A stretch of 64,000 bases of DNA from Psychrobacter sp. (GCF_030454045.1 NZ_JAKDJE010000004.1:10186-74185), one strand, 5' to 3'. Positions 45,071 to 54,735 are shown, counted from the stretch's first letter. The notes: a model not told the origin generated them from the letters alone. Made by a program: numbers and translations.

Positions 45071-47977
45071 CTATCCAGTCTTTAAGAGCCGCTGCACCTC
45101 AGTTACATTGCGGCAATGCAATAGCTGCGCTGGCGAGAGCTGCACTGCATAAGTGTCATAAAGGCGCTTTGAGATGGTTTTGAGGTGCTGAGGACGCAGA
45201 CCCATGGTCATAAAATTCATGGTTTTATCGACAGGCGTATCACTCACCTGACCGATGATGTCTAGATAAATATCAAATAAGGCTTGCTGGCAAAACGTGG
45301 TCGTCATGTCAGCGCTGTGCTCTATAGCGACAGGAAGATATGGTGAGACATCAAAGTGAAAGGCTTGTGAGGCGACAATTTGATGAATCGCGGTATCTAT
45401 AGCCTGCAATAAGCAGTCAATGGTCTTGGTAGCAATGGCTTTGGGCACATGGTCAATATCAAACACGAGCGCGCCATCATGCTGAGTGGTAAAGCGAATA
45501 TCGATCGCTACCTGCGGCGTTTGCGTCAGTCCACGTTCTAAGCACATGTCATGATCTATGGTCAGTACCGGCCAAGACAGACCGTTGGTAATCACGATAG
45601 GCAACACAGGCGCGGCATTGAGTTTTTCAAAGAGCAATCGCGCCAAATCCACCCCTGAAAATGACAAATGCTGTAAGCCTTCGAGCACATCGACTTGCAA
45701 ATTTGAGGCTTGCTTAACGAAATTTTCTGAACCAACTAGCCACTCAACCGCCATAAACGTGGAGTTATTGACAAGCGTGCCTGTGTATAAGGGTAAAACA
45801 GGCACCGCAACCACTATGGATTGCTTCGTCTGCACTTGTGAGAGCAGCTCTAGAATGAGAGCCATAATCACAGAGTTTTTGAACAGCCCTTGTTTTGCCC
45901 CAATTTTTCCCAATTGCCGAAACGTCTCCGCTGGTACGACCAAACTGCGGCGCACAAAATGGGCAGCGCCCAGCTCATTTAATGGTCTGATCCATGGCAA
46001 TGTAGGCACGTTGGTAACGGTAGACAGTTTTTGTACCCAATAGGCCATGTCCGCTGCACGTGACGCCGCTTTAGATTCAGCCTTAGGCATATCTGTTATC
46101 ACAGCGGGCACAGTCACAGCCTTGGTTGTGGCAGACGGCGCTGTAAACAGCTCAAGCATTAAAGACGCGATCGCGCGGCCATCAAGAATGAGCGCATCAA
46201 AACGTATAAAGAGGCGCAACAAGCCATCTGTTAAATGAAAGGCCGTGATGTTCCAAGGCGCGCCCTGCAAATCAAACATTTGGTGCGTATACGTCTCTCG
46301 ATAAGACTGTAGATAGATAGTGGCCTCTTTGGCTGAGAGGTGGTGCAGATCAATCTCTTGTAGATTGACATAGAGGTCATTACACACATACTGAGTCAGT
46401 GTGGTCATATTGATATGAGTGCGTAGACTCTCATGCCGCTTAACAATATCCGTCAAGCGCTGCTTGAGCACAGTCATATCCATACGACCATAGTATTCAC
46501 GGAACTCCTGCATGGCAACGCCGCCAAGCGGCAACTGTGTCGTACGACCAAGTAGATAGGCTTCTTGTATCGCGGACAATGGCTGCTCGTCAGTCACTAT
46601 GGTTTTATGATCAGATGGCTGCTCGCTTTGATGACTAGTTTGCGGCTCAGGTTGATAAATAATGCCTTTGGGCAGTCGATTAAACGCCATATCAAGAACA
46701 GTAGGATTTTGACTAACTTCTCTCAATAAGCCGATAAATGAGTGAAACAGCGCGGTGACCCACGCCAGTGGCAATGTGTCCAGACGTATATCCCAATTTA
46801 CCAATATCCCACTCTCTACGCGTACCACCTGAGCATCCAAGGCAACCTGCGGACCTTGAGACGTTGTCCATATCATGTCACCAAAGGCTTGTTTGACATT
46901 TTCAGAAAACAGCATTCCTTGCGGTAAATCCAAAGCGGCAGTAAACACCACAGGCGTCTGCTGGGCCGCACCATGATAGCGAGACAAATCCCTCATGATG
47001 TTGACACCCGCATAATGGGCATGGTCTAGCAGCTCAATCATCTGATCAGCCACATTTTGACACAGCGTACCCAAGGTTTTGGCTGTCGCTGTGTCTATAT
47101 TGACAATGACAAAATTAGAAAAATCGCCAATACACTGGTCAATATGGTCTACCACAGGCGCGCGCCAAAAGGTTGGGACATTGAGTCTAAAGAAAGTATC
47201 TTGGGTGGCCTGACTCAAGGCAAAAGCGAACAGACCAAGCATTATGCTAGAAAAGGTGATTTTTCGCTGACGCGCCAGCTGCTGTAACGCTTGGTACTCT
47301 ACGCTTGTCAGCTGCTCACTGAGACAATGACTCTGCGCCGTTTTTGCTGCGCTATCACCCACTGGTAATGAGGGCATTGGAGCGATGCCTGGAAGACGCG
47401 CCCGCCACCATGATTTGTCTCTATGATGGCGCTGCTTGATGCTTGCATCTGCTTGCATGGCCTCATGCCAATCAAAAAAGCAGACAACAGGCGTAGAAGT
47501 GATGTCTATACCTTGATAACACGCCGCCAAACCCTCTATCAACTGACAAAAGCTGGAGGGATCGACCGCGATCATATCCGTGTCAATATGCAAACGAAAG
47601 TTTGATTGATTGAGCAGGCTGACGGAGTACCTTGCCGTTTGACCACTGGTCAAATCCAGCTGCTGGTGCGTCCATTGCTCGCGTTTATTTTCCAAATACT
47701 GTACTTGCTTTTGGGGAGTCAGCACGCTTAAATCATCAACTTCAAGCAGGGTTTTTGGTGCAGATGCGGCAATAGTAGGAATGCCATCTGAGCTGAGGCG
47801 CATTCTCAAGATAGAATGCCTTAAATGCATATGCTGTAAGGCCGACTCTAGCTTTTGTAAATCAATTGATTGCCCGTCAAATTCAACATAAAGATGGGCG
47901 GCCACCCCACCTAAAAATTCAGACTCGCTGATACGGCCAAACCAGCATGCGGCTTGCATGGGAGTTAATTCACTCAT
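45071..47977 (-). CDS. basD: NRPS with two cyclization (Cy) domains and a serine-less carrier-like domain (BasD-like)
   Basis: The 968 residues carry Cy1 (about 1-440) with motif DMIAVDPSS (D134, D139, S142; DxxxxDxxS), Cy2 (from about 465, starting LSAIQEAYLLGR) with DALILDGRA (D594, D599, Ala in place of the last Ser), and a C-terminal carrier-like domain (about 895-968). In the last, the usual GGxSL becomes GLRPQHL with Pro929 where the phosphopantetheine serine should be, so it cannot hold substrate. Cy domains condense and cyclise Thr/Ser/Cys to oxazoline or thiazoline rings. The domain layout resembles the Cy-Cy parts of acinetobactin and anguibactin NRPSs. First gene of a basD-basC unit, divergent from basE with a Fur-like box between. 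Confidence 0.88.
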   Translation of the reverse strand: MSELTPMQAACWFGRISESEFLGGVAAHLYVEFDGQSIDLQKLESALQHMHLRHSILRMRLSSDGIPTIAASAPKTLLEVDDLSVLTPQKQVQYLENKREQWTHQQLDLTSGQTARYSVSLLNQSNFRLHIDTDMIAVDPSSFCQLIEGLAACYQGIDITSTPVVCFFDWHEAMQADASIKQRHHRDKSWWRARLPGIAPMPSLPVGDSAAKTAQSHCLSEQLTSVEYQALQQLARQRKITFSSIMLGLFAFALSQATQDTFFRLNVPTFWRAPVVDHIDQCIGDFSNFVIVNIDTATAKTLGTLCQNVADQMIELLDHAHYAGVNIMRDLSRYHGAAQQTPVVFTAALDLPQGMLFSENVKQAFGDMIWTTSQGPQVALDAQVVRVESGILVNWDIRLDTLPLAWVTALFHSFIGLLREVSQNPTVLDMAFNRLPKGIIYQPEPQTSHQSEQPSDHKTIVTDEQPLSAIQEAYLLGRTTQLPLGGVAMQEFREYYGRMDMTVLKQRLTDIVKRHESLRTHINMTTLTQYVCNDLYVNLQEIDLHHLSAKEATIYLQSYRETYTHQMFDLQGAPWNITAFHLTDGLLRLFIRFDALILDGRAIASLMLELFTAPSATTKAVTVPAVITDMPKAESKAASRAADMAYWVQKLSTVTNVPTLPWIRPLNELGAAHFVRRSLVVPAETFRQLGKIGAKQGLFKNSVIMALILELLSQVQTKQSIVVAVPVLPLYTGTLVNNSTFMAVEWLVGSENFVKQASNLQVDVLEGLQHLSFSGVDLARLLFEKLNAAPVLPIVITNGLSWPVLTIDHDMCLERGLTQTPQVAIDIRFTTQHDGALVFDIDHVPKAIATKTIDCLLQAIDTAIHQIVASQAFHFDVSPYLPVAIEHSADMTTTFCQQALFDIYLDIIGQVSDTPVDKTMNFMTMGLRPQHLKTISKRLYDTYAVQLSPAQLLHCRNVTEVQRLLKTG

Positions 47978-48026
47978 TATGTGCTTACTCAGTTGACAAA
48001 ATAATATATATGAGGCACTGTATCAC

Positions 48027-48080
48027 AAATGATAATCATTAGCATTAACATTTACAAACAATAATTGATAATTATTTTTT
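48027..48080. promoter_or_regulatory. Putative Fur boxes in the basD/basE divergent promoter
   Basis: AAATGATAATCATTAGCAT (48027-48045) is close to the Fur consensus, and a second weaker palindromic stretch AATTGATAATT is at 48063-48073. The region lies between two divergent siderophore operons and could control both. Confidence 0.7.
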
Positions 48081-48142
48081 TATTGCTCTGATATCCCTTT
48101 TTTTACTATGACGTAGCACCGTTTCGCTAAGGTTTTGAGAAT

Positions 48143-49768
48143 ATGATTAAATCGCTTATTAAATTTTATCCTTGGCCAAAAAACAGAGCGCAGCACTATA
48201 TAGCCCAAGGCTACTGGATCAATGAACCACTGACACATATCCTATCTCAGCGTTGCGCTAGCGACCCTAAGGCGACGGCGCTGATTTGCGGTAATCGTCA
48301 GTTCAGCTATCAAGCGTTAGATGACTTGTCTACCAATTTAGCCCATCGCATCAACGCTCAAGGTATTGGCAAAGGAGACACCGCCTTGGTGCAGCTGCCC
48401 AACACGGCTGAATTTTATATTGTTTTTTTTGCGCTATTAAAAATAGGCGTCGCTCCCTTAAATGCGCTTTATTCCCATCGGCAGCATGAGCTACGCAGCT
48501 TCTGTCAGCAAATTAAGCCACAGTTGCTGATCGTGTCAGCGACTCACGAGGTCTTTAAAGACGACGACTTTATTAATGAGCTTCATGCTACCGATCTGAG
48601 TCCGCAGCTTGTCTTAACACTGAATGACACTGCAAGTAAGTACAGACTGGAGACATGGATAGCAGGCAGCGATATGGTGGATACTGATGATGCACATCCT
48701 GTGCTCTACTCACCTACCCCCGCCGATGAGGTGGCCTTTTTTCAGTTGTCTGGCGGTAGTACGGGCACGCCCAAGCTGATCCCGCGTACACATAACGACT
48801 ATTACTATAGTGTCAGAGCGAGTGCTGATATTTGCAGACTGGATACTGATACGCGGCTGCTCTGCGCGCTACCGGCGCCGCACAATTTTATGATGAGCTC
48901 TCCTGGCGCGCTTGGCGTGCTGTATGCAGGAGGCACAGTCGTTATGGCACCTGATCCTGAGCCTTTAAATTGCTTTTCAATCATTGCGCGTTATCGTGTC
49001 ACTATGGCGTCACTAGTACCAAGTGCGGTCGTGGCGTGGATAGAGCAAGCGCCCAAACACACAGCACAGCTGCAAACCTTGCAGCTGATACAGGTTGGCG
49101 GGGCAAATTTCCCTGAGACGCTTGCACGAAAAGTGCCCACGGTATTTGGCTGTGCTTTACAGCAGGTCTTTGGTATGGCTGAGGGGCTGGTGAATTACAC
49201 CCGCTTAGATGATCCTGATGAACAAATCTTCACCAGCCAAGGACGGCCGATAAGTCCAGATGATGAGGTGATGATTGTTGATGAGCAAGGCAATCCTGTC
49301 CCAGAGGGTGAGGTGGGCATGCTGACCACCCGCGGGCCTTACACTTTTTGCGGGTATTACCAAAGTCCTGAGCATAATACCAACGCATTTGATAAGAATG
49401 GCTACTATGCCTCTGGTGACTTGGTACAGCGCACCCCTGAGGGCAATTTGCGCGTTGTGGGGCGCGTCAAAGACCAGATCAATCGTGGCGGAGAGAAGAT
49501 CGCTTCTGAGGAAATTGAAAACCTCATTCTCGCGCATCCTGATGTGTTAAACGCCGCGCTCATCGCCATCACCGACCCGCGCCTTGGTGAAAAAAGTTGC
49601 CTCTACATTATCTCTCGTGACCCTAATATCAAAGCATCAACGCTACGGCGTTATTTGCTAAACACAGGCATTGCTCAGTACAAGATTCCTGATCGTTTCA
49701 AGTTTATTGAGTCCATGCCCCTAACCGCCGTGGGCAAAACCGATAAAAAGCACCTACGTACCCTTTAA
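48143..49768 (+). CDS. basE: 2,3-dihydroxybenzoate-AMP ligase (EntE/BasE type)
   Basis: Activates 2,3-dihydroxybenzoate with ATP and loads it on the aryl carrier of the next gene's product. The 541 residues have the adenylation motifs SGGSTGTPK (about 203-211), FGMAEGLVNYTRLDD, GYYASGDL and DQINRGGEKIASEEIE, and C-terminal Lys in TAVGKTDK. The segment PAPHNFMMSSPGALG is characteristic of aryl-acid ligases and replaces the amino-acid-binding Asp region. First in the operon basE-basF-A-domain. Confidence 0.94.
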   Translation: MIKSLIKFYPWPKNRAQHYIAQGYWINEPLTHILSQRCASDPKATALICGNRQFSYQALDDLSTNLAHRINAQGIGKGDTALVQLPNTAEFYIVFFALLKIGVAPLNALYSHRQHELRSFCQQIKPQLLIVSATHEVFKDDDFINELHATDLSPQLVLTLNDTASKYRLETWIAGSDMVDTDDAHPVLYSPTPADEVAFFQLSGGSTGTPKLIPRTHNDYYYSVRASADICRLDTDTRLLCALPAPHNFMMSSPGALGVLYAGGTVVMAPDPEPLNCFSIIARYRVTMASLVPSAVVAWIEQAPKHTAQLQTLQLIQVGGANFPETLARKVPTVFGCALQQVFGMAEGLVNYTRLDDPDEQIFTSQGRPISPDDEVMIVDEQGNPVPEGEVGMLTTRGPYTFCGYYQSPEHNTNAFDKNGYYASGDLVQRTPEGNLRVVGRVKDQINRGGEKIASEEIENLILAHPDVLNAALIAITDPRLGEKSCLYIISRDPNIKASTLRRYLLNTGIAQYKIPDRFKFIESMPLTAVGKTDKKHLRTL

Positions 49769-49813
49769 TACAGTCAGTTCACTTACCATCTTAACTATGC
49801 TAGCGAGTCCAGT

Positions 49814-50683
49814 ATGACCATCAAAACACTCTCCGATTATCCCATGCCGCAGCCTGAAAGCTACCCTACCAATAAAGTAAATTGGCAACTCGATGCCAAA
49901 CGAGCCGTACTCCTCATTCATGATATGCAGCGTTATTTTGTCAATTTTTATGAGACGGACAGTACACTTATTAATACCTTGATCCATCATTTAACCCGCC
50001 TGCGCCAATGGGCCTATGACAATGGCGTCCCTGTGGTATATACCGCCCAGCCTTATGAACAGCCAGAGGGAGACCGCGCACTACTCAATGCTATGTGGGG
50101 CGCAGGCTTGCCAGCATCGACAGCCGATCAGCAGTCTATCGTTGATCCGCTCACCCCAGCTGACACAGATACCGTCTTGACCAAGTGGCGCTACAGCGCG
50201 TTTGCCCGCTCAGACTTGCGAGCGCGTATGCAAGGCTGGAACCGTGACCAGCTGATTATAGGCGGGGTTTATGCCCATATTGGCTGTATGGTGACCGCTA
50301 TAGATGCGTTTATGAGTGACATTCAATGCTTCTTAGTCGGTGATGCGGTTGCCGACTTCTCAGAAGCGGAGCATCGCATGGCACTACAGTATGTGTCTTC
50401 GCGTTGTGGTCAAGTGCTCAACACCGAAGCGATCGTCGGGGCAAAAACAAATACAATCACCAAACAGTGGCTTCATACTCGAGTTGAGCAGCTCATTGAG
50501 GAAGAGGAGGAGATAGATCCTGAGGAGAATTTAATTATATACGGGTTAGACTCGCTTAGGATTATGCAGCTTGCCGCCGAGTTTAAAGGATATGGCATTG
50601 ATATTGGTTTTGAAGAAATTGCACGCAATCCAACCTTATCTAACTGGTGGGATTTGATACAACAACAGCAAAAGTCAGCCTAA
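49814..50683 (+). CDS. basF: Isochorismatase with aryl carrier domain (EntB/BasF type)
   Basis: Bifunctional. The N-terminal isochorismatase makes 2,3-dihydro-2,3-dihydroxybenzoate (VLLIHDMQRYF, LTKWRYSAF and GGVYAHIGCMVTAIDAFMSD are the catalytic motifs). The C-terminal aryl carrier domain holds DHB as a phosphopantetheine thioester; its site is intact, YGLDSLRI with Ser247. The two are joined by an acidic EEEEE linker. 289 residues is normal for EntB. This and the carrier at 61632 are the only carrier domains in the locus with a usable serine. Confidence 0.95.
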   Translation: MTIKTLSDYPMPQPESYPTNKVNWQLDAKRAVLLIHDMQRYFVNFYETDSTLINTLIHHLTRLRQWAYDNGVPVVYTAQPYEQPEGDRALLNAMWGAGLPASTADQQSIVDPLTPADTDTVLTKWRYSAFARSDLRARMQGWNRDQLIIGGVYAHIGCMVTAIDAFMSDIQCFLVGDAVADFSEAEHRMALQYVSSRCGQVLNTEAIVGAKTNTITKQWLHTRVEQLIEEEEEIDPEENLIIYGLDSLRIMQLAAEFKGYGIDIGFEEIARNPTLSNWWDLIQQQQKSA

Positions 50684-50706
50684 ATAGCACCCTTAGGTAA
50701 AAGGAT

Positions 50707-52626
50707 ATGAAAAACGTGAGTGATGACCATCTAGAGGGTATTTATACTCCCAACCAAGACACTGCATTTGCAAATGTCGTATTGCATGACTATCTTGATA
50801 CGATTAAGACCAATGTATTGATCACACCGCCAGATAAAACCGCGCTTATTTTTGCTGACCAATCGATCAGCTACCATGAGGTTGGTCATCATGTTGCAGT
50901 AATGATGGCAACCTTTAGGCAGCAAGGCATTCGTGCTGGGTCTGTGGTAGCCATTTGCTTGCACAAAAGCCCCGAACATATCTATACCACGATTGCATGT
51001 GCCTTAATGGGTATTGTTTGGCTGCCCATTGATATACAAGCACCGCGCTCAAGAATTGACTATTTACTGACCAACAGTCGCGCCGACTTTGCCGTCAGTC
51101 AGGGGCCACTATCGCAGCTGTCTGGCATTCAAATAACGACCATTGATATTGATACCGCGCGCGGTCATAACGATCCGATAGATCTGCGTGACTGGTCTTG
51201 CGTCTATGATCTGAGCCGCCGCCCTGCGTACTATCTCTATACTTCTGGTAGCACAGGCAAGCCAAAATGTGTGGTCTTAAACAATCAGGCAACCGCCAAC
51301 GTCTTGCAACAAACCATCGCACATTGGGACGTCACTCATAACGACGTCTTTATGGCTATCACGCCTTTTCATCATGACATGTCTGTGTTCGATATTTTTA
51401 CGCCCCTATCAGTTGCAGCGACGCTGGTCATCCCAACTACCGAGCAGCAAAAAGATGCGGGTGCATGGGCAGCATTGATCGCTAAACATCACATCACGCT
51501 GTGGTGTAGCGTGCCTGCCATTGTCGATATGTTGCTGACGGTGAGTGGTCATGACCAAATCAAGACCCTGCGCTTAATTGCCCAAGGTGGTGATTATATC
51601 AAGCCATCCATAATTACTCTGCTCAAGCAGACCCTGCCTCAAGCGCGGCAGTTTTCTTTAGGCGGGCCGACAGAAACCACCATTTGGAGTATTTGGCATG
51701 AGGTCCTTGACGACGATCAACACATCATTCCATACGGGAAGGCCTTAGCACACAACCAGTATCATATCCTAAATGAGCAGCATGCGCCTTGTGAGACTAG
51801 CACCATCGGAACCATGTATATGTCTGGAATCAATTTATCAAATGGCTACTTATTGGATGGAGAGACACATCACAATGACTTCATGCCCATTAAAACGACA
51901 AATGGCGATGTGGTCATGGCCTTTAAGATGAGTGATTTGGGTTATTATCGAGATGATGGCGCGATCATATTTTCAGGACGCAAGGAAGGGTATCTTAAGG
52001 TCAAAGGCGTGCGCATTGCGGCATCTGAAGTTGAAAATGCCTTATCTACCTACCCTGCCATTCATCATGCCGTGGTGATCAGCTGCACACACCCTACCAC
52101 CGATATCAATGAGCTGGTGGCGCTTTACACCATCAAAAATACGCATGACACAAGCAGTACCAACCGCTTGCCCAAGCAGCAGCTAAGCGCTTTTGATCTA
52201 AGAACCTATCTAAAAGATCAGCTACCAAGCTCGCACATTCCCTCTAAGTTTTTATTGATAGACGACATACCGCTAACAGCGAACAGCAAAGTCGATCGTA
52301 ACAAACTACTAAGCCTAGCGCAGGAACGATTATCTATAGCGCCGACGCCTGTCATAGCGGGCACGCCCACTGATTCTAGTCTGTCAGCAGAAGTGATTGA
52401 TACCGTTTTGACCTTGTTTAAAAACTATCTACCCAAGCACCAAATACAAACGCTGGAGGGCGATACGCAACTGTTTGCTTTAAGCATAAAACCCAAACAA
52501 CTGATGACCATTGCCACGCAGCTATCACAGCAACTGAATGTCTCGCTTGATTTTTATTCACTGGTAGTCTGTAAAACTCTGGGTGAGGTGATGATAAAAG
52601 CACAGCTTGCTTTAGACCGTCAATAA
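50707..52626 (+). CDS. Stand-alone NRPS adenylation protein with serine-less carrier-like tail
   Basis: Activates the amino acid that is joined to DHB. The 639 residues hold A3 YTSGSTGKPKC, A4 HHDMSVFDIF (Asp224), A5 GGPTETTIWS, A7-A8 MSDLGYYRDDG..GRKEGYLKVKGVRI and A10 PLTANSKVDR with the catalytic Lys. By hand alignment to GrsA the pocket code reads about DMFCIQLIWK, which is unusual and closer to the Cys code than to the Thr code. The C-terminal 75 residues resemble a carrier domain, but LGGxSL is ALSIKPKQL with Pro596 at the Ser site, so loading must occur in trans. Good AAAGGAT site 23 bp after basF. Anguibactin AngR shows a parallel (carrier Ser lost). Confidence 0.9.
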   Translation: MKNVSDDHLEGIYTPNQDTAFANVVLHDYLDTIKTNVLITPPDKTALIFADQSISYHEVGHHVAVMMATFRQQGIRAGSVVAICLHKSPEHIYTTIACALMGIVWLPIDIQAPRSRIDYLLTNSRADFAVSQGPLSQLSGIQITTIDIDTARGHNDPIDLRDWSCVYDLSRRPAYYLYTSGSTGKPKCVVLNNQATANVLQQTIAHWDVTHNDVFMAITPFHHDMSVFDIFTPLSVAATLVIPTTEQQKDAGAWAALIAKHHITLWCSVPAIVDMLLTVSGHDQIKTLRLIAQGGDYIKPSIITLLKQTLPQARQFSLGGPTETTIWSIWHEVLDDDQHIIPYGKALAHNQYHILNEQHAPCETSTIGTMYMSGINLSNGYLLDGETHHNDFMPIKTTNGDVVMAFKMSDLGYYRDDGAIIFSGRKEGYLKVKGVRIAASEVENALSTYPAIHHAVVISCTHPTTDINELVALYTIKNTHDTSSTNRLPKQQLSAFDLRTYLKDQLPSSHIPSKFLLIDDIPLTANSKVDRNKLLSLAQERLSIAPTPVIAGTPTDSSLSAEVIDTVLTLFKNYLPKHQIQTLEGDTQLFALSIKPKQLMTIATQLSQQLNVSLDFYSLVVCKTLGEVMIKAQLALDRQ

Positions 52627-52654
52627 AGCTGCGTCGCCTAATAAGGATCTAAAA

Positions 52655-52684
52655 AAGGTTTACCGCGGTAAACCCTTTTTTTAT
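52655..52684. terminator. Bidirectional terminator between converging siderophore operons
   Basis: Perfect arms GGTTTACC / GGTAAACC around the CG centre (52657-52674), flanked by A6 and T7. It ends the basE-basF-A operon on the plus strand and entA on the minus strand. Confidence 0.9.
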
Positions 52685-52729
52685 ATCTTTGTCTTTTCTA
52701 TGCCCTTACTCAGTGCTCATACCACCGTG

Positions 52730-53491
52730 CTAGCACCCTAACGTCGCACCACCATCCACCACCAGATCCTGCATGGTGATATGTGACGCCTGATCGCTTA
52801 TAAAAAACATGATCACGTTCGTGATGTCTTTAACCTGCGCTATTTTTTGTAGCGGTATGCCAAGTTTATACTGTTTAAGATTGCCCGTAATGGTGGTTTG
52901 CTCCCCATTCTCATCTCCCCATAGCTGCGTTTGCATCGCCGTTTCGGTAGATCCTGGTGACACCACATTGGCTCTGACACCATATTCAGCCAGCTCTAAT
53001 GCCACTGTTTTTGTGAAGTAAGTCAGTGCCGCTTTTGATGCCCCGTAGGCGGACATATTGATACGCGGCATAGTAGCGGCATTGGATGACACCACAACGA
53101 TACTGCCACTGCGTTTTTCTTTAAAATAAGGCGTCAACTTTTGGCAGAAGTGAAAGCAAGAAAACACATTTACTGCAAAGGTATCCAGCCAATCTTTAGA
53201 GGACATATCATTGTGCTGTGCCAAATGCAGGACACCTGCAATATGAATAAAATAGTCAGGGGGACTGACCGTTAATAGTGTCTCACATAAGTGCATAATC
53301 TGCTGTTCATCTCGAATGTCGCAAATGTGTACCTGCTGTTGTAACACTGCGGGCAGTTTGTCTTTGGCCTTATCGATACCGATAACCTCAACATCCTCAT
53401 CTAACAGGCGCTGCATCACATCTGCGCCAATACCTTGATTGACGCCCACCAGCCATGCGGTTTTTTTTATCACAGTGTGATTTGTCATCAT
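52730..53491 (-). CDS. entA: 2,3-dihydro-2,3-dihydroxybenzoate dehydrogenase (EntA type)
   Basis: NAD-dependent SDR that oxidises the EntB product to 2,3-dihydroxybenzoate. The N-terminal glycine motif GVNQGIG (about 16-22), VSSNAATMPRINMSAYGASKAAL with Ser/Tyr/Lys, and the substrate-side segment SPGSTETAMQTQLWGDENG are diagnostic for EntA. It lies 17 bp after the isochorismate synthase stop, in one operon with it. In A. baumannii the entA gene is outside the acinetobactin cluster; here it is inside. Confidence 0.93.
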   Translation of the reverse strand: MMTNHTVIKKTAWLVGVNQGIGADVMQRLLDEDVEVIGIDKAKDKLPAVLQQQVHICDIRDEQQIMHLCETLLTVSPPDYFIHIAGVLHLAQHNDMSSKDWLDTFAVNVFSCFHFCQKLTPYFKEKRSGSIVVVSSNAATMPRINMSAYGASKAALTYFTKTVALELAEYGVRANVVSPGSTETAMQTQLWGDENGEQTTITGNLKQYKLGIPLQKIAQVKDITNVIMFFISDQASHITMQDLVVDGGATLGC

Positions 53492-53508
53492 GCTGATCCT
53501 TAAGTGGG

Positions 53509-54708
53509 TTACGCGCTGGTGTCACAGAGGCGTAGTATGGTTTTCATTTTGTCTTCTGTCTCACGCCATTCCGACTCTGGATCAGACCCTTCAACGATAC
53601 CAGCACCCGCGTACAACCGTAATTTTTTATCATTCAATAGCCCGCAACGAATTGTGACGACCCACTCGCCATTGCCTTCTGCATCCATCCAGCCCACCAA
53701 GCCTGTGTAATAGCCGCGCTCATACCCTTCATGCTGTAATATAAAATCTTTGGCCAATTGCGTTGGTGTACCACACACTGCGGGGGTTGGGTGTAGCTTT
53801 AATGCCAAGCTCAAAGCGTTGGGTGCGGCTTTTCTTAGTGTGCCTTGTAATGTTGAGGACAAATGAAACATGGTCGAGGTTTCAAGCACTTCTGGAAACT
53901 CAGACATACTTAGCGTTACACAGTCAGCCACTAGATTGCGCGATATGTTTTCGACAACGATTTTATGCTCGTGCTGATCCTTGATCGACTCCTGCAAGGC
54001 TTGTTGGTTCTTTTGATTGTGCTCTAAGCTATCACGCTTGGGTCTAGAACCCGCTAGAGGATTGCTCTTAACGAGTCGATCATTTTTAGACAATAGCAGC
54101 TCTGGACTTGCCCCTAGTAGGTACTGCTGATTGTCTACGGGTATCACAAAGTTATAAGCGGTTGGGTTCTTATCCAGCAAGGCGTCTAAATAAAAGGCTA
54201 GGTTCTGCGACTTATCAAAACTAACATCAACCGCTTGTGACAGTACTATTTTTGTTAGCTCTGTGCTTTTGAAAGTCTCTAACGCATAATTGACGGTTTT
54301 TTTGAACTTATCTTGATTCACCAGTAATGTCTTGTTCTTGATGTGCGTCTCATTTTTTATCAGATCAGTTTTTTTGGTTTTTTGGTCCGACTTATCGTAG
54401 TCACTATAAAAATTTAATACCGCGTCATTTCTGATATCAAAAGGAATAGCAGCAATTAAGATTGGATTTTTATCGCCATTATTTTTCATCTCTTTAAAAC
54501 GATCAGCGATACGCTGATTAAAATGTGCCGTATCTGCTGCAGGTGTCATTAGCGTCTGCGAAAAATTCTTGCCAATCAGGTGATATTCTTTTGTGGAAAA
54601 GCAGGCAAAATGTGCTTCATGATTTGTCGGTGTTTCTAAATAGTGTTGTAAAGACATAATTGATATCTCACTGTGGTTATTAATGCATCGATCATTATTG
54701 TTACTCAC
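53509..54708 (-). CDS. basJ: Isochorismate synthase (EntC/BasJ type)
   Basis: Converts chorismate to isochorismate, the first step to DHB. The 399 residues carry the chorismate-binding motifs: LVKSNPLAGSRPK, EHKIVVENISRNL, LHPTPAVCGTPTQLAKDFI, YYTGLVGWMDAEG and LYAGAGIVEGSDPESEWRET. Length and motifs fit EntC and not anthranilate synthase. Its promoter region contains a perfect Fur-like palindrome at 54736. Confidence 0.94.
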   Translation of the reverse strand: MSNNNDRCINNHSEISIMSLQHYLETPTNHEAHFACFSTKEYHLIGKNFSQTLMTPAADTAHFNQRIADRFKEMKNNGDKNPILIAAIPFDIRNDAVLNFYSDYDKSDQKTKKTDLIKNETHIKNKTLLVNQDKFKKTVNYALETFKSTELTKIVLSQAVDVSFDKSQNLAFYLDALLDKNPTAYNFVIPVDNQQYLLGASPELLLSKNDRLVKSNPLAGSRPKRDSLEHNQKNQQALQESIKDQHEHKIVVENISRNLVADCVTLSMSEFPEVLETSTMFHLSSTLQGTLRKAAPNALSLALKLHPTPAVCGTPTQLAKDFILQHEGYERGYYTGLVGWMDAEGNGEWVVTIRCGLLNDKKLRLYAGAGIVEGSDPESEWRETEDKMKTILRLCDTSA

Positions 54709-54735
54709 GTTTTATAAATAAAAATAATGGTGATA

